Source: Wurfbainia villosa (taxonomy: Eukaryota > Streptophyta > Magnoliopsida > Zingiberales > Zingiberaceae). From it: DNA of 64,000 bases. Location of the stretch: NCBI GenBank assembly GCA_025175895.1, contig CM046000.1:40150720-40214719 (forward strand). Reading direction: 5' to 3'. How positions within the stretch are numbered: the stretch's first letter is position 1; every line of letters begins with the position of its first letter. Positions 21,719-33,836 of this stretch are shown piece by piece. The notes beneath the pieces were generated by a model, which saw only the letters and a program-made list of their open reading frames with translations, did not search any database and had not been told where the DNA came from. A program made the translations under genes and the position numbers.

Positions 21719-21733
21719 TTGGTATCAGAGCCA
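21719..21733 (+). other. E2 primer-binding site
   Basis: TTGGTATCAGAGCCA immediately after the LTR end: complementary to the 3' end of plant initiator tRNA-Met, the usual copia primer. Confidence 0.9.
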
Positions 21734-22332
21734 AGGTTTCCGATTTTGTGTGTTTAGGATTCCATTAATTTTTATGCATTTTTCCATATATTATATGTGT
21801 TGGATAATAGTAGGATATGCGTAGTTTAACTCTTTGGTTGCAGGCATAAGATCCGACTATTATGGTCATATGTGTGTATGTGATTGTATGTGTGTAAATA
21901 TTTATTTTGTTGAATCCTCGGGGTTGACGAGGCTAGTATTTAGTTTTTGTAAATTAAATATGACATTGTTTAGCCACTCTTTATTTTATTTTACTTTCGA
22001 TCTAGATTTCTTGTACACTCCCTCCTGGAGTATAGGATCGATGGATGTAAATTAAAATAGATTTTAGTCTCGGCTCGGATCTCCGGATGGCTCGTACATG
22101 GCGTAGGAGGAGCGGACGAGATGGCGATGCGACGGGAGTCATATTGAAGACAAAAGCCATAATAGTTGGAAAATAATTTATTTTTCATATTTATTTCTTT
22201 TTGTTTGATATGCATGTCGTAGGCTAGGAAAATTCCTCAATTTCAAATTACTAAGTGGGAGAGGGAATTTTTAAAATTCCCACGGCCTCCATTACGATTT
22301 GACAAGTGATGCAAACAAACTTGCGCATCGGC
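21734..22332 (+). other. E2 5' leader
   Basis: Non-coding leader, colinear with that of G (58655-59250). It holds the GGGAATTTT palindrome at 22263-22281 and stops at GCGCATCGGC, where a deletion of about 690 bp (relative to E1) removes the rest of the leader and the start of gag. Confidence 0.75.
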
Positions 22333-25300
22333 ATTGGAAGAAGGACTTCACTTACAAGCAGGATGGACATTGGAAGAAGGACTATCCCAATCCAAAGCAG
22401 AACAAAGATATATCATTTGGACAAGTCGTTGGAACATGATTAGCGGTGTTATCTACTCGCACCTGGTGTGTAGATATGGGAGCCACTAATCATGTCTACA
22501 ATACTTTGCAAGGGTTCCAGGAAACCCGACGACTAACTAAAGGGGAGAATATCATTTACTTTGGCAATGCCATGATGGTGGCGGCTATTACAGTGGGAGA
22601 AGTTTTATTTATCTCTTGAGAAAAATAAAACTTAGGTTCTGGAAAATTCCCTTTATGTACATTTATTTAGAAAGAACTTAGTTTCAGTTTCTAAATTGTT
22701 TATGGATGGATATTCTATTTCTTTTATTGATAGAGTTCTTATAAGAAGGAATAGGGACATTATCAGTTCGGCTGCATTGATAGGAAATTTATACACACCT
22801 GAACCACAACCTCCCAGGATGCAAATTGAAGTTAATAACTCATCTTCTAATTCCAATAAGAGAAAAGAACCTTCGAAGATGAACCAAACATATATTTGGC
22901 ATCTTAGGCTTGGTCACATTAATTTAAGCAGAATTTGAAGGTTGATAGCTGATGGACCTTTGGGGTCATTAGTGGTGGAGGATCTCCCAACCTGTGAATC
23001 TTGCACGGAGGGTAAGATGACCAAGAGGCCTTTTAAGGCCAAGGGGTATAGAGCCAAAGATGTGTTAGAATTGGTTCATTCTGATTTGTGTGGTCATATG
23101 TCTATCCAGGCTAGAGGTGGTTTTGAGTATTTCGTCTCTTTCATAGACGATTATTCAAGATATGGATGATACTACGATTTGATCGTGGTGGAGAGTACCT
23201 CTTGGGAGAGTTTAGGAACTACTTATCAGAGGCTGGGATTCAATCCCAATTGACTGCACCTGGCACACCCCAGCAGAACGGTGTAGCAGAGCAAAGGAAT
23301 AAGACTCTTATGGAGATGGTTAGATCGATGATGAATTATTTTGACTTGCCAGATTCGTTCTGGGGACATGCTCTAGATACGACAGTGTACATTCTGAACT
23401 TGGTTCCATCTAAATCAGTGCCTTCTACTCCCACAGAGTTGTAGACTGGGCGAAAGCCTAGTCTAAGACATATTCGGATATGGGGGAGTCCAGCACATGT
23501 GCTGAAGGCAGATGCTTGTAAGTTGAAACCTCGTACAGAAGTATGCATGTTCATTGGCTATCCCAGGGGAACGAAGGGTGGATTGTTTTATAGTCCTAGA
23601 GATCAGAGGGTTATCATTAGCACGAACACCAGATTTCTAGAGGAAGACTATGTGATGAGCCACAAGCCCAAGAGTAAAATTATTCTGGAGGAGTTAAAAG
23701 GGTAAGTCACTTCTTTAGTACCACCGGTACATGAGGATATACCACATGTCACTGCACCGTGTGTCACAGAGGATACACAGGTGATACCTCGTCGTAGTGG
23801 AGGGTTGTGAGACATCCTGATAGATTCATGTTCTTGGGTGAATCTTCTGATTTGGTCCCTAGCAAACATGAACCTGATCCCTGGACATATGATGAGGCAA
23901 ACCAAGATAAAGATGCAGTATCTTGGCAAAGTGCAATGAATTCTGAGATTGAATCTATGGATTCAAATCAGGTCTGGGAGCTAGGAGAACCACCCGATGG
24001 TGTCAAAACCATTAGATGCAAGTGGATCTACAAGAGAAAGAGAGGAATAGATGGGAAGGTTGAGATCTTCAAAGTGAGGCTTGTTGCGAAGGGGTATACT
24101 CAGAAAGAGGGTATCGATTATGAGGAGGCCTTTTCACCGGTAGCCATGCTTAAGTCTATCCAGATTCTCTTATGCATAGCAGCTCATATGGATTATGAGG
24201 TGTGGCAGATGGATGTTAAGACAGCTTTCCTTAATGGAAGTCTTGAGGAAAACATCTACATGAAGCAACCAGAGAGATTCATTGCTAAGGGTAAAGAGCA
24301 TCTTGTATGTATGCTTAATCGGTCCATTTATGGATTTATACAAGCTTCGAGGTCTTGGAACATCCGCTTTGTTGAGGTGATCCAGTCTTATGGATTTATT
24401 CAAAGTCCGGACGAGTCTTGTGTATACAAGAGATGTGACAAAAATGTAGTGGTATTTCTTGTACTATACGTAGATAATATTTTGTTGATTGACAATAATA
24501 TCAAGGTGTTATCGGACGTAAGGGTATGATTGTCCAAACAGTTTGATATGAAGGACTTGGGAGAGGTGGGACACATCCTTGGGATCAAGGTTATAAGGGA
24601 TCGCTGGAAAAGGATGTTGTGCTTATCCCAAACTTCATACATAGACACGATTATAGATCATTTTAGCATGTAGAACTCCAAGAAGGGTTTTCTACCTTTC
24701 AGGCATGGAGTTCCTTTATCTAAGGAGATGTGTCCTAGATCATCTGAGGAGATAGAGGAGATGAAGGCGATTCCTTATGCTTCGGCAGTAGGAAGCCTCA
24801 TGTATGCAATGCTCTGTACGAGACCAGATATCTTCTTTGCCATGGGTATGGTCAGCAGATATCAAAGTAATCCAGGGTAGGGACATTGGACTACGGTAAA
24901 GCATAAATTGAAGTACCTGAGAAGGACTAGGGATTATATGCTGGTTTACTGGGTAGACCAATTACTCCCTGTGGGTTACACGGATTCCGACTTCCAATCT
25001 GATAGGGATAACAGTAAGTCTACCTCAGGTTTTATATTTACTTTGGGAGGTGGAGCCATTGTATGGAGGAGGGTCAAGCAGAAATGCGTGGCAGACTCCA
25101 CCATGGAAGCTGAGTATGTGGCAGCCTCTGAGGTGGCCAGAGAAGCTGTGTGGCTCAGGAATTTCTTGATGGACTTGGATGTGATTCCTAGTTTTCCAAG
25201 AACTATCATAATTTATTGTGATAATAATTGTATAGTTGCAAACTAGATGGAAACACGAGCTCATAAGGCAAGTAAAGACATAGAGCGCAAGTACTACCTA

Positions 25301-25450
25301 ATACGAGAAATCGTAAAGGAGGTAGAAGTTGCTGTCGCCTAGATTGCATCAGAGGATGACCTAGTAGACCCTTTTCACTAAGGCCCTTCTAGCGAGAGCT
25401 TTGATAGGCATGTGGAGAGAAGGGGAATCAGATGAATGACATTATGAGGA
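22333..25450 (+). pseudogene. E2 gag end and pol, multiply broken
   Basis: Begins at the zinc-knuckle region, where ATTGGAAGAAGGAC is present twice (22333, 22367) at the deletion join. Protease motif is VDMGATNHV (Thr to Met). Integrase has the same 91-bp deletion and TGA as E1 (23167). RT is the longest open piece, 23807-24529: SDLVPSKHEPDPWTYDEA, NQVWELGEPPDGVK, RLVAKGYTQKEGIDYEEAFSP, WQMDVKTAFLNG, then YVDN and a TGA. RNase H follows in pieces (TDSDFQSD, STMEAEYVAAS, YCDNN) and ends near LVDPFH. No function possible without complementation. Confidence 0.85.
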
Positions 25451-25467
25451 CAACATAGTCTTTTAGT

Positions 25468-25480
25468 ATAAGTGGGAGAT
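25468..25480 (+). other. E2 polypurine tract
   Basis: ATAAGTGGGAGAT directly before the LTR start TGTAGGGATG; plus-strand primer of reverse transcription. Confidence 0.85.
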
Positions 25481-27625
25481 TGTAGGGATGTATACTGAAA
25501 ATTCTATCTTTTGTATGAACATATTTATTTTGAAATAAGAATCACATGATCATTGTTTGCATATTTTTATGCTTATGCAATATTGTCTAATACTTTACAT
25601 TGTAGACAACAAGGTGTATGGGTCACACAGGAGATCATGTTATCGGCCCCTTGAAAAGTATAAGTAAAGACTCACAACCGAGATGGCTTTGGACAAACCA
25701 TCGGAATGGTTGTAGTGTGATTTGGTATTGGTTTGTCTTGACAATAGAGTCACACAAGTGCACTTTGTGTGTATTGAGCAGAACTGACTTAGAGGTGATT
25801 CGGTTTATTGCTGACTACATAATCGAATCGGGCCTCAGATATTATTTTGTACATGCTCTTAATCCCGATATAATAACGGGCACATATACTTAGTAGTCAA
25901 CTCTTTGATTTACCAATGGGCGAGATTTATAGATTAAATCGATAGGCTCGGTAAGTTGGGAGATGATATTATTTATATGGTTTGTCGTTGATTATAGGAG
26001 GAAACCGTGTCCTATATATTAGAATGATGATGTCCCCTTGAGGATCTCTTAAGGTTCATCATGTAAACCCTGCAGGTGGACTTAGTCCGGCATGATGAAA
26101 AGGTTGAGTGGTACTACTCAAGGAGTTAGATGTTGATTAATTAATGGTCAGTAAATTAATTAATCAACGGACATTTGAGATCTTAAACACGGAGAGAAAA
26201 TGTACATATAATATATGGAGCCCATATTATCATATGGGGGTTGGTGAGGTAGATCAATGATAATCCTTTATTGGATTGGATTATCATTAGTGGATCGGAC
26301 TTTATGTGGGCTTGATCCATGGGTGGCCAAGATCCAACTCCTCCTCATGGTCCCTAATGTAGCCTATTAGCACCTCATGAAGCTTAGATCCAATGGATGA
26401 AAACAAAACTCTAGATCCAAAGGTAGAGATTAAATCTCTAGATCCGACGGTTGAGATTAAATCTCTAGATCCGACGGTTGAGATTAAATCCCTAGAACCA
26501 ATGGAGGAGATTAAATCATTGATTGAGCCCAACTCTATAAATAGAGATCATGAAGTGGGTGGCAAGAAGAACATGGCTTAAGGGGATTAGGGTTTGCTTT
26601 CTTTGGAGGCTAGGAATCCTAGTTGGTTTAGGATTAGGTTTGGGTGGCTAGGGTTTTGGGAGCTATGGGTGGGTGGCAACTCAAGGAGGAGTTTTTCTTC
26701 TTCCTCCTAAGGTGTGGCCGGTTCCTTCATCTTCCCTCTACCTTGGCTTGTGCTCATCCTAATCTTCTTCCCCACTTCCATTGCCGACCATAAGGAGAGC
26801 TAGGATTAGGGTTTGGAGGCTTAGGGTTTAGGAGGCTTGGGTGGCACCAAATAAGGAAGTAGTTTGCTTTCTTCTTCCTCTCCTTTGGTGGCCGGCACCC
26901 ACAGCCCTTTCCCAGCCCTTGGCCGGCATCCAAAGACCCCTTCCCTTCTCCTTAGGTGGTGGAAACAAGATATAGGGCTTTCCCTTGGTGTCTTGGCCGG
27001 TTTCCACCATTATCTCCTTCTCCTTGTTGGCCGGCGGCAAGCATTCTCCTTGTTGCTTGTTGGTTGGCTATAGGAAGGAGAAGATCTTTGTTTCTATTCT
27101 TCCTCTTGCTTTGGAAAATCAAGGAAGGAAGATTTGCGATCTAGGAGCTTCGACTTTTGGTAGAGCGTCTCCCACACGATGTCCGAAAGGAGGAAGGTCA
27201 TACATTAGAAGATCGAGAGGTATATCGATTCTCTAATCTTTATATGTTACATGTTTGTATTTGTTTTTCAACTATGAGCATTATATAAATCTGTATATGG
27301 ATAAATAATACTTGGATCCCGAGCATAAACACAAAAACCGGCGTTCCGGACATCGTCTATTCCGCGGCTACTCTTAGAATAGAGGTTTGTCGCTTGAACA
27401 ACTTGTTTGTTCAAGTGACCTCTCTAAACGAATGGCACGATGATGACTTGGTTGTTTGGGCAATCCTTTTTGTCCAGGATTAAATTTTTTTAATCCGGGG
27501 ACATCGAGGGGATCGTCATGAACAAATGACCAAAGTGAAGTGGGAAGCGAAGTTTCCCCTCACGAACTCGATAAGCAAAACCATTAAATTGGTATGAGAG
27601 CTTCCAGGGCAAAAAAACCCCTTCA
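25481..27625 (+). repeat. E2 3' LTR, complete
   Basis: Runs from TGTAGGGATGTATACTG to CCCCTTCA, 2145 bp. It has the 27-bp array (26409-26516), TATA box near 26533, AGGGTTT-rich R/U5 region, hairpin near 27477 and the internal PBS-like copy at 27589-27601. The right neighbour, fragment J, starts directly without PBS, confirming 27625 as an LTR end. Confidence 0.9.
26409..26516 (+). repeat. 27-bp tandem array in E2 3' LTR
   Basis: Units start at 26409, 26436, 26463 and 26490, base for base like the array at 20501-20608. Confidence 0.95.
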
Positions 27626-28613
27626 GTATTGTTAGTTAAAAATATGAAATTCAACTTGTTTAGTGTAAGTCATTTATGTGATGTAAACTTTGATGTTCAA
27701 TTTGACTCTTCTAAATGCCTTATAAGACATAAATAATTAAATGATTGCATGTTAGTTGGATATAGGAAATCAAATATTTATTATGTTGATTTATCATATG
27801 CCTCTAACATTTCCCCTAGGTGTCTTATGGCAAAAGAAGAACAAAGTTGGTTATGGCATAGGAGGCTTGGGCACATCAACATGAAAAATATTTCCAAGAT
27901 AGCCAAGATGGAGCTTGTCAAGGGTTTTCCAAAAGTCAAGCATCTCAAGGACAAGATGTGTGATGCATGCCAAGAAGGGAAATAATCAAAGTCATCACAC
28001 AAGGGTAAAAATTTAATTGGTACTTCCTTATCATTAGAGCTTATTCATTTAGATTTATTTGATTGTCATAGTACTCCTTCTTTGAATGGTAACAAATATT
28101 ACTTAGTTATAGTAGATGATTTTTCTAGATATACTTGGGTGTATTTTATGAAACATAAGGACAATACTCTAGAAATAATCATAGGATTTAGCAAAAGGGT
28201 AGAGAATGAAAGAAATGTCAAAATCAACCAGATCCGTAGTGAGCATGGTGGAGAATTTGAGAATTCTAATATCTCCAAATTTTTCTTAGAACAAGGGTAC
28301 AAGCATGAATTCTCTTTTCCTATAACACCTCAACAAAATGGGGTGGTGGAAAGGTGAAATCATGCCCTACAAGAAGCGTCTAGGACTATGCTAATGCATA
28401 TTCATTACCTAGCTACTTGTGGGTGAAAGCGGTTAATACCGCTTTCTATATCCAAACTAGAGTCCAAATCCATAGGTTTTTAGGTAAAACTCCATTCGAA
28501 TTATGTAATGACACAATTCCAACAATTCATTACTTTAAAGTCTTTGGATGCAAAGCTTATATCCTAAATACCAAGGACATTTTAGGAAAATTTGAGTCTA
28601 AAGCGGATGAGGG
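27626..28613 (+). pseudogene. Fragment J: pre-integrase and integrase of another Sirevirus-like element
   Basis: Reads KNMKFNLFSVSHLCD, YYVDLSYASN, SWLWHRRLGHINM (zinc-site His pair), MCDACQEGK (Cys pair), IHLDLFDCHS (first Asp), then RSEHGGEFEN, where the second catalytic Asp is Glu, and PQQNGVVER (Glu). It ends KDILGKFESKADEG. Stops at about 27735, 27982, 28354. Residues differ from B and H, so this is a third Sirevirus-like type. It is cut on the left by the E2 LTR and on the right by the F LTR. Confidence 0.85.
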
Positions 28614-30306
28614 TGTTGAAATGTATACTAAAAGCCTAGCTTTTGTATGAAAATATTCATTTTGAAATAAGAATCACATGATCATTGTTTGCATTCTTGC
28701 ATATTGTCTGATACGTTACATTGTGGATAATATGGTGTGTGGTGTTGCATAGAAGATCATGTTATCAGTTTCTTGTAGAGTATAAGTAGAGACTCACAAC
28801 CAAGATGGTTATGGACAAACCATTGGCATTGTTGTAGTGTGATTTGGTATTGGTTTATCTTGACCAAAGAATTACACTAGTACACTTTGTGTGTATTGAG
28901 CTGAACCGACTTAGAGGTGATTCAATTTATATTGACTATATAATTGAATCGGACCTCAGATATTATGGTGTACATGCTCTTAATCCCGATATAATAATGG
29001 GCACATGTACTTAGTATTTATTTCTTTGATTTACCAATGGGTGAGATTTGTGTGTTAAATCGATAGGCTTGGTAAGTTAGGAAATAATATTATTTACATG
29101 GTGTGCCGTTGATTATAGGAGGAAACCGTGTCCTATATACTAGGATAATGATGTCCCCTTGAGGAGCTCATAAAGTTCATCATGTAAATCCTACAGGTTA
29201 ACTTGGTTCAACATGATGATAAGGATGAGTGGTACTACTGATGAAGTTAGATATTAATTAATTAAATTATCAGTAATTTAAATAATTAATGGACATTCGA
29301 TATCTTAAACACGGAGAGATATTTTGTACAAATAATATGTGGAGCCCATATTTAATTATGGGGGTTGGTGAGGTAGAACAATGATAATCCTCTAGTGGAA
29401 TGGATCATCATTAATGGATCGGGTTTTATGTGGTTTGGATCCATTGGGTGGCCAAGATCCAACTCCTCCTTATGGTCCCTATTGTAGCCTATTATAAATA
29501 CCTCATGAAAACTAGATCTATATAAGAAAGGGAAGAGGCTTGGGCGGTAAAAAAAAAACCTAGGGTTTATTGTTGCCGTGGAAGAGGCTTGGGCGGCAAG
29601 CAAGGTTGGGTGGCTTTTCTCCTAGCGTCGGCGGCAACACAAGGGTGGCTAAGGTTTTGGTTTTTCCTTCCCTTCCCTTCACTTGGCCGGGGCCCCTTCA
29701 CCCTCTCCCCTTGGCCGACGACATTCTCTCCCCTCTCCTTTGGCCGACGGCAACAAGAGATCTCTTGGCCGACACATCCTTAACTCTCCTTAGGGCCAGC
29801 GACAACCTTACTTGGTGTTTGGTGGTCGACATAAGCAAGGAGAAGAAGGGAGGGTTATCTTCCCTTGTTCGGAGCGAGCAAGCAAGGGAAGATACGAGAT
29901 CTAGGAGGCTTCAACTCTTGGAAGATCATTGCCCACACGACGTCCAAGAGGAGGATAGGAATACAATAGAAGATCAAGAGGTAAAATAAGAAGTATAATC
30001 TTGATTAGTTTTGATTCTAGTTCTCTTGTATTTTGTATGTTATTGATTAACATGGACCCAGATGATAAACACAAAAATCGACAATCCGTTCATCATCTAT
30101 TCCGCGGCTAATCGAGGAAAAGAGTTAGGTTGTTTGAACAACAAGTTTGTTCAAGCGACTACTCAAATTGAATAGCACGATAATGAATCAGTTACTTGGG
30201 TAATCCATCTCCGTCCGGATTAGTTTTAGTTAATAAAATTTTAATCCGGGGACGTGTGATAGGATCGCCATGCACAAGCAACCGAAGCGGGAAGCAATTC
30301 CCTTCA
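28614..30306 (+). repeat. Element F 5' LTR
   Basis: TGTTGAAATGTATACT to CCCTTCA, 1693 bp, followed by a PBS. TATTATAAATACC near 29480 is the likely TATA box. The U5 side has AATCCGGGGAC and the general layout of E-type LTRs, but there is no tandem enhancer array. Fragment J directly precedes it. Confidence 0.85.
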
Positions 30307-30307
30307 A

Positions 30308-30322
30308 ATGGTATCAGGGCCA
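30308..30322 (+). other. Element F primer-binding site
   Basis: ATGGTATCAGGGCCA, one change from the initiator tRNA-Met complement (TGGTATCAGAGCCA). Confidence 0.8.
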
Positions 30323-31349
30323 CAGTTTCCAATTTTGTGTGTTTTGGATTCGGTTACTTTCATGCATTTATCATATATTTTATGCCGGATAATAGTATGA
30401 TGTGCGTAGGCTAACTTTTTTCTTGTAGGCATAAGATCCAACTATTATGGCTATATGGATGTATGTGATTGTAAGTGTATGATTGTAATTATTTATTTGA
30501 ATCCTCGGGGTTGACGAGGCTAATTAGTATTTAACTTTTGTAATTAAATACGACACTGTTTAGCCGCACATTTTAATTTACTTTCGATCTAAATATGTTG
30601 TACACTCCTTCGTGGAGTGTAGGATCGATGGATGTAAATTAAAATAGTTAATCTCGGCTCGGATCCTTTTGTGGCTTGCACATGGTAAAGGGAGGAGAGG
30701 ACGAGGTGGCGACACGACGGGAAGCATATTGGAAAACAAAAACCATAATAGTTGGAAAATATTTTTTTCATATTTATTGCTTATTGTTTGATATGCATGT
30801 TGTGTCAAAATTCCTCAATTTTAAATTATTAAGTGGGAGAGGGATATTTTTTAATTCCCGCCGCCTCCATTACAATTTGACATGTGATGCGAACAAACTT
30901 GTGCATTGACTCTGAGTGCCTTCCTCCATATCGGATAAGTTTGTTTTGCAGATCACTAGGTCAAATATGGTAATAGAAAATTATTTAGGAGCATGTCTTC
31001 CCCATCGGAAGGCACATAATCCGTGATAATTTCCTTAGTATCGGGTAATGGTAAACACTAAGATGCGAATAAAAGTATCCTCACCATCGGAGTCACTGCT
31101 TTTATTTGTAGGGATGAAGAGGAACCAAGTATTAATTTTATTTGTCAAAAAGTATGATTGACAGGATAATAAAATTAATGGGTAAAACATCCTCTTACAA
31201 ATTTAGAATTCGTATATGTCCACACTATCGTGACATACGATATTCTCGGTGTTTTGATGTGTTGGTTAATTTTAAAATTTTATTGTTTGAGGAATCAATA
31301 AATTTTGAAATCTAATGAATTTATCACTGTGATTCATAGGTTTTTCAAA
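30323..31349 (+). other. Element F 5' leader
   Basis: About 1 kb without a supported gene. A degenerate version of the leader palindrome occurs near 30841 and the hairpin TATCGT-GACAT-ACGATA at 31226-31242. Confidence 0.7.
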
Positions 31350-31761
31350 ATGACTTTCAACCCACTTGCTTTGATTCTGAAAGAAAACAAACTTACTGGA
31401 TCTAACTATGTTGATTGGAAAAGGAATCTGAACATTGTCTTAACTGCTGAGGATTACAAATATGTACTCTTCGAAGAGTATCCTCCTAAGCCTACGGATG
31501 ATTCTGGTGAAAAGGAGAAAGAGAGTTATAGGAAGTGGATCAAGGCTGATGAGATGGCACAATGTTACATTTTGGCTTCTATGTCAAATGTATTACAACA
31601 TCAGCATCAAGCCATGAATACTGCCTATGACATGATGCTCAATCTCAAGGAACTTTTCGGACACCAGAATCGGGCTGCGAGGCAGGAAGCTATGAGGAAA
31701 TTGATGATGACCACCATGGTTGAGGGGACACCCATGAGGGATCATGTTCTCAAGATGATGG
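31350..31761 (+). pseudogene. Element F gag, 5' part (interrupted by H)
   Basis: ATG at 31350 opens MTFNPLALILKENKLTGSN, followed by DWKRNLNIVLTAEDYKY, KADEMAQCYILASMSNVLQ and RDHVLKMM: the conserved UBN2-type gag core of Tork-lineage copia elements. An in-frame Met 45 bases upstream exists, but MTFNPLA is the family start. The frame is open up to the insertion site and resumes at 46355 (MAYLNKLEVL). Confidence 0.9.
31757..31761 (+). repeat. TSD of element H, left copy
   Basis: GATGG, identical to 46355-46359 on the other side of H. Five bases is the copia norm. Confidence 0.95.
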
Positions 31762-32871
31762 TGTTGGATCGAAGCGGATCGCTAGAGGGGGGGGGGGGTG
31801 AATAACGATAAACCTTTTCTTTTTCGATTTCATTTTAAAACAAATATATGCAGCAGAAAGATATATGAAAATTAAAATAGACAAATAGATTTTTACTTGG
31901 TTCGTAGCCTTCGGCTACTACTCCAAGGCCCTAGTGATCCTTGATCACACACGGAGGGCAAATCACTAAAGAACTCCTTGTAAGAGGTAGGAGTTAATTG
32001 ATACAACAACACACCAAAAGCTTGAGGTAGAGGGATACTCCCCCTCTCCTCGTTACGATAATAACTCAAAGAAAATAAAGTAATAAACTGAAATAAAGCT
32101 TATACCGACATAACAAAATAAAAACAATTTAAACCTAGACGTCGGAGAGAAAATACTTTGTTGTCAGAGAGTTGTAGCTTTGCGGAGGCTTTTGGAAGCT
32201 TAGAATTGATAATGAAACCCTAGGATAGATCCTCCTTTTATAGCCTTTGAGCCCCTTTTCGAGAGGAACTTCAGCCAATCAAAATTGAGCACCACTCCCC
32301 TTGAAATGAGGTGATAAGCCTTGACTCCTCGAAGCTGATCCTTGACCATCAGTCGACTGATAGCCATCATCAGTCGACTGATGGCAGCATCAGTCGAATG
32401 CTGACCATAGACGATACGGTGATTGATGACTAGCCGAGTCCTCCAAGCCGGGCAATGACCGATGCTAATAAATGACAAGTTAGCTAAACAAAAATATTAT
32501 TTCGACGGCCTCCGATCGTCCGATCTCGACCTAGACCACCGATGGGATATCTTGGGTCGGATCTACGCTTAAGCCTATCCCCGTAAGGAGGATACGACCT
32601 CACTTACACTCGCACACACACGAGATTACCTCGATACTTACCGTGTCGCTTTCGCTTTCGGCCTTCCACTCGATTCCTTCGGCTCCCTCCGAAGTCACTC
32701 GAGTGTCTCCTGACCACCACGGCTTCCTCCGAGTGTCGCTAGCCTTCAGCTCTAGCATTGACACTTTTCTGCGCACTCGATTTAGCTCATGAGATAACAA
32801 TATGAGCTTAACTTTGTATCGTTTGCTATAATCAAAACTCAGGTTCGACTTAGGTGCCTACTGCACTAACA
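31762..32871 (-). repeat. Element H 3' LTR
   Basis: Minus-strand start TGTTAGTGCAGTAGGCACC at 32871, end CGATCCAACA at 31762. Contains a TATA box (CTATAAAAGGAGG, near 32240), three intact CAGTCGA palindrome copies (32350, 32371, 32391) and degenerate remnants of more, and the U5 hairpin with a 12-G run at 31778-31809. Confidence 0.9.
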
Positions 32872-33836
32872 ATCTCCCCCTTTTTGATCTATGGCAAACC
32901 CACATACAAAGTTAAGAAAATAGCATGCGTAAAGAATAATAATGTGCATGAGAAACAATAATAATAACGATTAGTAGGAGTAGTAAGGGTTTTCTTCAAG
33001 TACTCCCCCTTGAGGAAAACTCCCCCTTGACCGAGGGTGAGTCTTGAAAGAAGACCTTAATCCTCCCCCTTGAGGGTTGCTATTTAGGAAGAGTTTAAGT
33101 AATTAACATTACTTAAAGTTGGCCTTATTAAAATGTTTAGGTTAAGAGGACTTCTTAACTTGGCCCGTTCTCCCTCTTTCTTAAGTAAAACATTAACGTT
33201 TGGCCATAGTGTTTTTAAAAAATAAGTTTAAGTTAAGAATTCTCTTAACTTGGCCTTTACATCCTTTTTGTTAACAAGTTAAGTAAATTTTCAAAACTTA
33301 AAGTTAAATAAACATTTACTTTACTTTTGGTCATGTAAATAAAAATGAAGTTAAGTTATCAAAAATTAAAAATTTTGATCCCTTAACTTTGGCCTTTTTC
33401 TCCCCCTTTTGCCATATATCGAAAAGAGTGAGGGTGTGTGGAAAATAAAAATAAAAATTAAATTTAAAGTCCAAGCATGTTCCATATTATTTTGAAAATA
33501 ATATACTAAAAATAAGCTCATCTATAAAATGTTCGACTCATATTTGACTTGATTGATATGAAAGATCAACCAGTCTTGGTCAGAGTCCATTAATATGTAT
33601 GATTATACTCCGTGGTTCATGGTGATGCACTAGCTCTACATCTGGAACCAGGAGTAAGATCCTAACATCTCACGCCCATCTACGTGGCTAAGTACACAAA
33701 CACATTAGTCCTATGTGTTGTGAGATGTATTGGCTCCTTAAATCTATAGGTGCATGATATCTAAGGTATGTCCTATGCTAGTTCCATGAAAATAAAAAGT
33801 AAGAAATAGTAGTAAGAAAATATAATTTGTAAGTTC
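32872..33836 (-). other. Element H 3' UTR with polypurine tracts
   Basis: Non-coding, like 13306-14223 of fragment C. On the minus strand GGGGGAG-type tracts occur near 33403, 33070, 33020 and 32875. The last (AAAAAGGGGGAGAT) abuts the LTR. Confidence 0.75.

Larger units (their letters stand above)
16629..27625 (+). mobile_element. Elements E1-E2: tandem Tork/Angela-like copia elements sharing an LTR
   Basis: Order: E1 internal region (16629-20407), a 5'-truncated LTR (20408-21717), E2 internal region with good PBS (21718-25480), complete LTR (25481-27625). Both internal regions carry the same disabling changes, for example TGA at 17999 and 22936, TGA at 19591 and 24527, and active site YVDN. 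The layout fits unequal recombination between LTRs, or a tandem duplication, of an already dead copy. E1 has no 5' LTR. Confidence 0.85.

Noticed and set aside
21719..21733. tRNA gene
   Set aside because: Only the 3' complement of tRNA-Met is present, as a primer-binding site. No cloverleaf or A/B boxes.
26302..26581. Nine-residue peptide repeats LDPTVEIKS and ISTVGSRDL
   Set aside because: They are both-strand readings of the 27-bp U3 array. Frame is kept only because 27 is divisible by three; an upstream promoter position explains it better.
32872..33836. Envelope-like ORF expected in some Sireviruses downstream of pol
   Set aside because: The regions between RNase H and LTR in A, B, C and H contain no ORF with signal or membrane features.
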